From: Hyphomicrobiales bacterium
Lineage (GTDB): Bacteria > Pseudomonadota > Alphaproteobacteria > Rhizobiales > Beijerinckiaceae
Assembly: GCA_028290595.1 (NCBI GenBank)
Contig: JAQGJO010000433.1
Coordinates: 1-7,594 of the forward strand
Length of the DNA: 7,594 bases
Reading direction: 5' to 3'
The notes beneath the pieces are model-generated. The model did not search any database and had not been told where the DNA came from. It was given only the letters and a program-made list of their open reading frames with translations. The first letter of the stretch is position 1. Each line of letters starts with the position of its first letter. The translations under genes and the position numbers were made by a program. Shown here in pieces: positions 4,073 to 7,594 of this stretch.

Positions 4073-5729
4073 TGCTCTCTCCTCGCGGCTCAGCCGGTAG
4101 CCAGAAGCGGAATTCCGTATCGCCGGGTTTGCTTCTTTCAAGCCAAATGCGGCCAGAATGTGCCTCTACGATATTAGCGCAGACTGCAAGCCCGAGGCCA
4201 AGCCCTTCCGAACGCGATGTCATCAGCGGCTCGAAAATGTGGTCGACGATCGAGCGGGCGATGCCCGGCCCATTGTCGCGGACGAAAACTTCGATCCGGT
4301 GCGGATCGGCAAGCGCCCGCGCGCCGATGGTCACCTGGCCGTTTCTGATCCCGCGCGTGGTGATGGCCTCGACCGCATTGCCGATGAGATTCATGATGAT
4401 CTGCTGGATCTGGATACGGTCGCACGACAACGCCAGGTCGCCGACGAGCTCGGTGGCCTGAACGCGCACGCGCTTCTGATCGAGCAGAGGCCTGAGAAGC
4501 GCCAGCGCGTCGGCGACGATCAGGCGCAGATCGGCGTGGGTCTTTTCCGGTTCGCCGCGCTGCAGGAACTCGCGCATGCGGCGCAGGATTTCGCCGGCGG
4601 TGTCGATGTTCTGCACGACGCCGTTGAGGTTTTCGCGCAGGCGCTCGGCATCGCTCGGTGTCGTCAGTTCGCTACGCATGACGGCGGAGCGGGCAAGGGC
4701 GCGTGCGGCCGTCAACGGCTGGCTGATTTCGTGGGAGAGCGCCGAGGTCATGCCCGAAACAAGATGAAAACGATCGGCGCGCGCGGCGCTGCTTTCGATC
4801 TGCTTCAGCCGTTCGTCGGCGACCTTGGCCGCTGCCGCGGCTGCATTTTTCTCGGTGACGACGGCACCGACCAGCAGTGCTGTCGCGGTGAGCACGATCA
4901 TGCTGCTCTGATACATGGTGAAGACGCTGGCGGTAATGCCCGCATTGCTGACGAAGACGACGAGTGCGATCTGCACGCTGGCCAGCGTCATGCAGGCGCC
5001 GTCGAGACCGAAGCGCAAAGCGGCGGCGATGACCGGCAGGAAGAAAATGTAAAAATAGCGCGTGCCGATGGCATTGTCTTCTCTCAAGGTCAGCCAGATC
5101 GCGATGCCGATCAGGGCTGCGCAGGCGGGCGCTTTCAACGAGGTTGTGCGCAAGGATGCATCGGCGAAACCAGCCGTCAGGGTTGGCCAGCGCAGCACGA
5201 GGGGCGTGACGACGCCGATGCCGATGATGTCGCCAACCAGCAGGGGAAGCGAGGCGGGCACGACATCATCGGCGATCAGATGGCCGGTCAGCATCAGCGC
5301 TGCGGTAAGCAGCAGGCAACTCAGGGCCGCGCCTGCAAGGCCGACCAGCAGGAAGGTGCGGATATCGCCGATGCGGTTGAGCGAGGTATCGAAAGCCAGA
5401 AGCGACTTTGCTGCCAGCGCGGTTGCGCCGTAGCAGAAGGTGACGATGCCGGCGATGACGACCGTCGCCGGCCATGTGAGCGCGCTGTTGATGACGATCG
5501 GTCCCGACAGGGCGATACCGAAAAACATGGCGACGCAACCACGAAACAGATTGCGGAACATGAAGCCGAACAGCAATCCCAGGCCCGGGTTCCAGGCCGT
5601 GACCGGCAGCCCCTTGTGTTCATGGATATCGCTGATCCGCTCGAACGCCAGATAGGCGACGATCAGAATGAGAATATAGGGCAGGTCGCGTTTCGACGGC
5701 CGTGCCAGGAAGTGGTCTGTCTGCTGCAT
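4065..5729 (-). CDS. MASE1-domain sensor histidine kinase
   Basis: This 554-residue inner-membrane sensor kinase should phosphorylate the overlapping FixJ-type regulator. The N-terminal half (about 15-292) is a multi-helix membrane domain containing AWNPGLGLLFGFMFRN near 45-60 and GDIIGIGVVTPLVLRW near 166-181, features of the MASE1 integral sensory domain. A short helical linker leads to the HisKA dimerisation domain with H333 in SHEISQPLTAARALA. The ATPase domain follows, with an N box around N447-N451 (NLIGNAVEA), G1 box D485-NGPGI, F box F499-EP and G2 box GLGLGL at 509-514. No PAS or haem domain is visible, so it is not FixL. The signal of MASE1 domains is generally unknown. The ATG at 5729 has only a weak ribosome site. 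The gene starts 45 bases after the Bug/TctC stop with no terminator between, which suggests cotranscription and possibly a shared stimulus. Confidence 0.92.
   Translation of the reverse strand: MQQTDHFLARPSKRDLPYILILIVAYLAFERISDIHEHKGLPVTAWNPGLGLLFGFMFRNLFRGCVAMFFGIALSGPIVINSALTWPATVVIAGIVTFCYGATALAAKSLLAFDTSLNRIGDIRTFLLVGLAGAALSCLLLTAALMLTGHLIADDVVPASLPLLVGDIIGIGVVTPLVLRWPTLTAGFADASLRTTSLKAPACAALIGIAIWLTLREDNAIGTRYFYIFFLPVIAAALRFGLDGACMTLASVQIALVVFVSNAGITASVFTMYQSSMIVLTATALLVGAVVTEKNAAAAAAKVADERLKQIESSAARADRFHLVSGMTSALSHEISQPLTAARALARSAVMRSELTTPSDAERLRENLNGVVQNIDTAGEILRRMREFLQRGEPEKTHADLRLIVADALALLRPLLDQKRVRVQATELVGDLALSCDRIQIQQIIMNLIGNAVEAITTRGIRNGQVTIGARALADPHRIEVFVRDNGPGIARSIVDHIFEPLMTSRSEGLGLGLAVCANIVEAHSGRIWLERSKPGDTEFRFWLPAEPRGESIG
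4074..4085 (-). promoter_or_regulatory. Ribosome binding site of the response regulator, inside the kinase gene
   Basis: GAGGAG on the minus strand lies within the last codons of the kinase, six bases upstream of TTG 4072-4070. It supports a non-ATG start and coupled translation of kinase and regulator. Confidence 0.6.
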
Positions 5730-5774
5730 TGGTCCGGAGTCTGGACTGGTCGTACGGCCGGAAGCAAGGCGATT

Positions 5775-6761
5775 TTATTTGCTCTCCTCGGCTTTCGCAC
5801 CGACGGCGCGCACCACGTCGCCCCACTTCCTGGTTTCGTCCGATACATAGTTTGCGATCTCTACGAGAGAGCCGCCCAATGGGCTCAGTCCAGACTTGGC
5901 GATTTGTTGCATTACCGCTGGATCGCGCAAGGCTGCGTTGACGTCCGAATTGATCTTGTTGACGATCGCATCAGGCGTTGCTGCCGGAACGAAGAGGGCG
6001 ATCCATGTGGCATCCTCGACCTTGCCGACGCCGGTTTCCGATACGGTCGGTACGTCCGGCAGTTCCGCGGTGCGCGTGGCAGCAGTGATCGCATAGCCCT
6101 TCAGTTTGCCGGCCTTCACCAGTTCGATGGCCGGCGTCATGGCGACGACGCCAAGCTGGACATGCCCGGCGGTGACTGCATTCATCGCCGGACCCGCACC
6201 GGTGAAGGGCACATGCCGGATATCGACCTTGCCGATCAGGCGGAAGATGCGTTCCGCTGAGAGATGCGGCGTGGTGCCGGCGCCGGCGCTGGCGAAGGCG
6301 AGGTTCTGGGTCCTTGCCAGCGTCAGCACTTCGGGAAGCGTGTTGGCTGCGAGGTCGGGAGCGCCGACTATAATGTTGGGCGTCGTGGCGACCAGCGCCG
6401 CGACCCGCAAGTCCGATGCGGCATAGCCGGGGTTGGCGTAATAACTGAGGTTGACGGAGAAGGCGCTGGTCGTGGCGAGGATTGTATAGCCGTCAGGCTC
6501 GCTGCGCGCGACGGCGGTGGTGGCGATATTGCCGCCGGCCCCGCCACGGTTTTCGATGACGACACCCTTGCCCCATCTGTCCTGCAGCGCTTGTCCGATG
6601 ATGCGCCCGCCGACATCGGCAGGTCCGCCCGGCGCAAAGGAGACGACCAGTTTGACGACATGGTCCGGATAGGCCGTCTGCGCCTGGGCCGCCGCGGCGA
6701 TGATGGAAGCGCCAAGCACGATGGTGTGCAAAGCCAATTTCGCGAATGCATGTCTGTTCAT
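5775..6761 (-). CDS. Bug/TctC family tripartite tricarboxylate-type periplasmic binding protein
   Basis: This is a 328-residue extracytoplasmic solute receptor. Residues 1-28 form a signal peptide: a basic start, a hydrophobic core (LALHTIVLGASIIAAAA) and a likely cleavage after AQAQ. The mature start, YPDHVVKLVVSFAPGGPADV, followed by VIENRGGAGGNIATTAVARS and PDGYTIL, is the signature of the Bug/TctC family, which binds small carboxylates or related compounds. I chose the ATG at 6761-6759 because GGGGAGG lies seven bases upstream. The ATG at 6782 would add seven residues and lacks such a site. It is 30 bases downstream of the deacetylase gene and 45 bases upstream of the kinase gene. No TctA or TctB membrane subunit is in view, so it is either an orphan receptor using a permease elsewhere or a sensing protein. 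The ligand cannot be read from the sequence. Confidence 0.93.
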   Translation of the reverse strand: MNRHAFAKLALHTIVLGASIIAAAAQAQTAYPDHVVKLVVSFAPGGPADVGGRIIGQALQDRWGKGVVIENRGGAGGNIATTAVARSEPDGYTILATTSAFSVNLSYYANPGYAASDLRVAALVATTPNIIVGAPDLAANTLPEVLTLARTQNLAFASAGAGTTPHLSAERIFRLIGKVDIRHVPFTGAGPAMNAVTAGHVQLGVVAMTPAIELVKAGKLKGYAITAATRTAELPDVPTVSETGVGKVEDATWIALFVPAATPDAIVNKINSDVNAALRDPAVMQQIAKSGLSPLGGSLVEIANYVSDETRKWGDVVRAVGAKAEESK

Positions 6762-6774
6762 GATTTGCCTCCCC

Positions 6775-6801
6775 TCAAGCAAAACATCCCTTCAAGCAAA
6801 A
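6775..6801. repeat. Short direct repeat at the deacetylase / Bug gene junction
   Basis: TCAAGCAAAA occurs at 6775-6784 and again at 6792-6801, a 17-base period. The second copy contains the deacetylase stop codon. It looks like a small tandem duplication in the 30-base gap, just upstream of the Bug gene ribosome site. Confidence 0.6.
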
Positions 6802-7594
6802 ATGCCCGCCGGTTGCGCAAGTACATAGTCGGCGATCTGCCGGCGCGTCGTGATCCAGACGTCATCGCGTGCCAGCGCCAGCTCGATCATGGCGTCGTAG
6901 GCCCAGGCGCCGGCGGGCCGGCCGTAGGCATGGGTATGGGCGGTGACATCGAGCATGAACGGCTGCGGATCCGCCTTGGCCGTGCCGTCGAGCACCTCCT
7001 GGAAATGCTCGACGAGAGCGCCCGGCGCATTGCCGTAGCGGATGCTGTGCGGCAGATCATTGACATCCATGGTGAGCGGAATGCCGACGATGCCGCGAAG
7101 GCCGCCCTTGCCGTCGTCATATTCGGCGATGGTTGGGAGATCGTCGTCATTGCAGTCGCCGTGCCAGCGGTAGCCTGCCTCGGCAAGCAGCGATTCGTGG
7201 ATAAGGCTGCCGGTGCCGCGCGGGCTGATCCAGCCGACAGGGCTTTCACCCAGCACGGACTGCAACGCCTGTGTGTTGCGCGCGATGTTGTCGCGCTGGC
7301 CTTGCTCGTCGAGATAGACCGGGATGAGATCCATGCCCCAGGAATGGGCGTAGACGTCATGTCCCGCCGCCTGCAGGGCGCGGATCGCCTCCGGCGCGCG
7401 TTGCGCGATGACGCCATTGGTCATGACGCTGGTCTTAACGCCATGCCGGTCGGCGATGCGCTGCAGGCGGCCGATGCCGCGCACGATGCCGTAATTCGCC
7501 CATGAATGGGCATTGGTGTCGAAAAAGCCGGGCTTCAGAACATTGCCCATGGGGCCGATGCCGGGAGCTTCGCCATCCGACCAGGCTTCAAACG
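6792..7594 (-). CDS. Polysaccharide deacetylase family (PuuE-like) hydrolase, 5' end outside window
   Basis: The frame runs from the right edge of the window to a TGA at 6794-6792, giving 267 visible residues. Codons before the first internal ATG (7550) read FEAWSDGEAPGIGP and fit the family, so the true start lies beyond 7594, probably by only a few dozen residues. Recognisable segments are VMTNGVIAQRAPEAIRALQA, then GHDVYAHSWGMD (a His-containing putative metal-site motif), WISPRGTGSLIHESLLAEAG and, near the C-terminus, DVTAHTHAYGRPAG. These match the NodB-fold group that includes PuuE-type allantoinases and similar amide or imide hydrolases rather than wall-polymer deacetylases, which usually carry signal peptides. 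The substrate is unknown; a small nitrogen compound is a reasonable guess. It is the most upstream visible gene of the cluster with the Bug protein, kinase and regulator. Confidence 0.88.
   Translation of the reverse strand, partial: FEAWSDGEAPGIGPMGNVLKPGFFDTNAHSWANYGIVRGIGRLQRIADRHGVKTSVMTNGVIAQRAPEAIRALQAAGHDVYAHSWGMDLIPVYLDEQGQRDNIARNTQALQSVLGESPVGWISPRGTGSLIHESLLAEAGYRWHGDCNDDDLPTIAEYDDGKGGLRGIVGIPLTMDVNDLPHSIRYGNAPGALVEHFQEVLDGTAKADPQPFMLDVTAHTHAYGRPAGAWAYDAMIELALARDDVWITTRRQIADYVLAQPAGIFA

Noticed and set aside
4158..6260. 700-codon plus-strand open frame
   Set aside because: It lies opposite the kinase and Bug genes, whose motifs are unmistakable. Its product is low-complexity Asp/Gly/Gln/Arg-rich with no domain, as expected for an antisense shadow in GC-rich DNA.
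6264..7505. 413-codon plus-strand open frame
   Set aside because: It is antisense to the Bug and deacetylase genes. It has no recognisable motif and its composition is that of a shadow frame.
1..7594. CRISPR arrays, insertion sequences, prophage or integrase genes
   Set aside because: No regularly spaced repeats, transposase motifs or attachment-site duplications were seen. The gene content looks chromosomal.

Overview
The window most resembles an alphaproteobacterial chromosome, probably from the Rhizobiales. It is GC-rich, it carries a permuted two-piece tmRNA gene with an ANDNYAPVAVAA-type tag, and it holds the SspB / DUF4169 / ribbon-helix-helix gene trio and a FixJ-type response regulator. 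The species cannot be named from this sequence alone. Except for one partial gene at the left edge, everything runs on the minus strand, so transcription goes from right to left.

Layout from left to right: (1) 1-444, plus strand, the C-terminal end of an unrecognised coiled-coil, proline-tailed protein. It converges tail to tail with (2) a compact minus-strand block: an SspB-family ClpXP adaptor (943-1590), a DUF4169 protein (718-936) and a ribbon-helix-helix protein (450-725). (3) The roughly 450-base stretch 1591-2044 has no protein gene of its own. It holds an ssrA (tmRNA) gene at about 1620-1938 with its promoter, and the terminator of the next gene. (4) A TerC/YjbE-type membrane protein (2045-2821) lies downstream of a small three-helix membrane protein of unknown function (2906-3247). 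(5) 3248-3457 is a hairpin-rich intergenic region. (6) A tight minus-strand cluster follows: a polysaccharide deacetylase/PuuE-like hydrolase (6792 to beyond 7594), a Bug/TctC-type periplasmic binding protein (5775-6761), a MASE1 histidine kinase (4065-5729) and a FixJ-type response regulator (3458-4072).

Two functional units stand out. The first is ssrA placed directly upstream of sspB. tmRNA adds a degradation tag to stalled nascent chains, and SspB is the adaptor that delivers tagged proteins to ClpXP, so the tag-making RNA and the tag-reading adaptor are adjacent and may share transcripts. The second is the deacetylase, Bug protein, MASE1 kinase and FixJ-type regulator row. It has the solute receptor of a tripartite tricarboxylate-type system but no TctA/TctB permease in view, and the receptor is followed directly by a two-component pair. 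This suggests the periplasmic protein may act as a ligand sensor for the kinase. That is inference from gene order.
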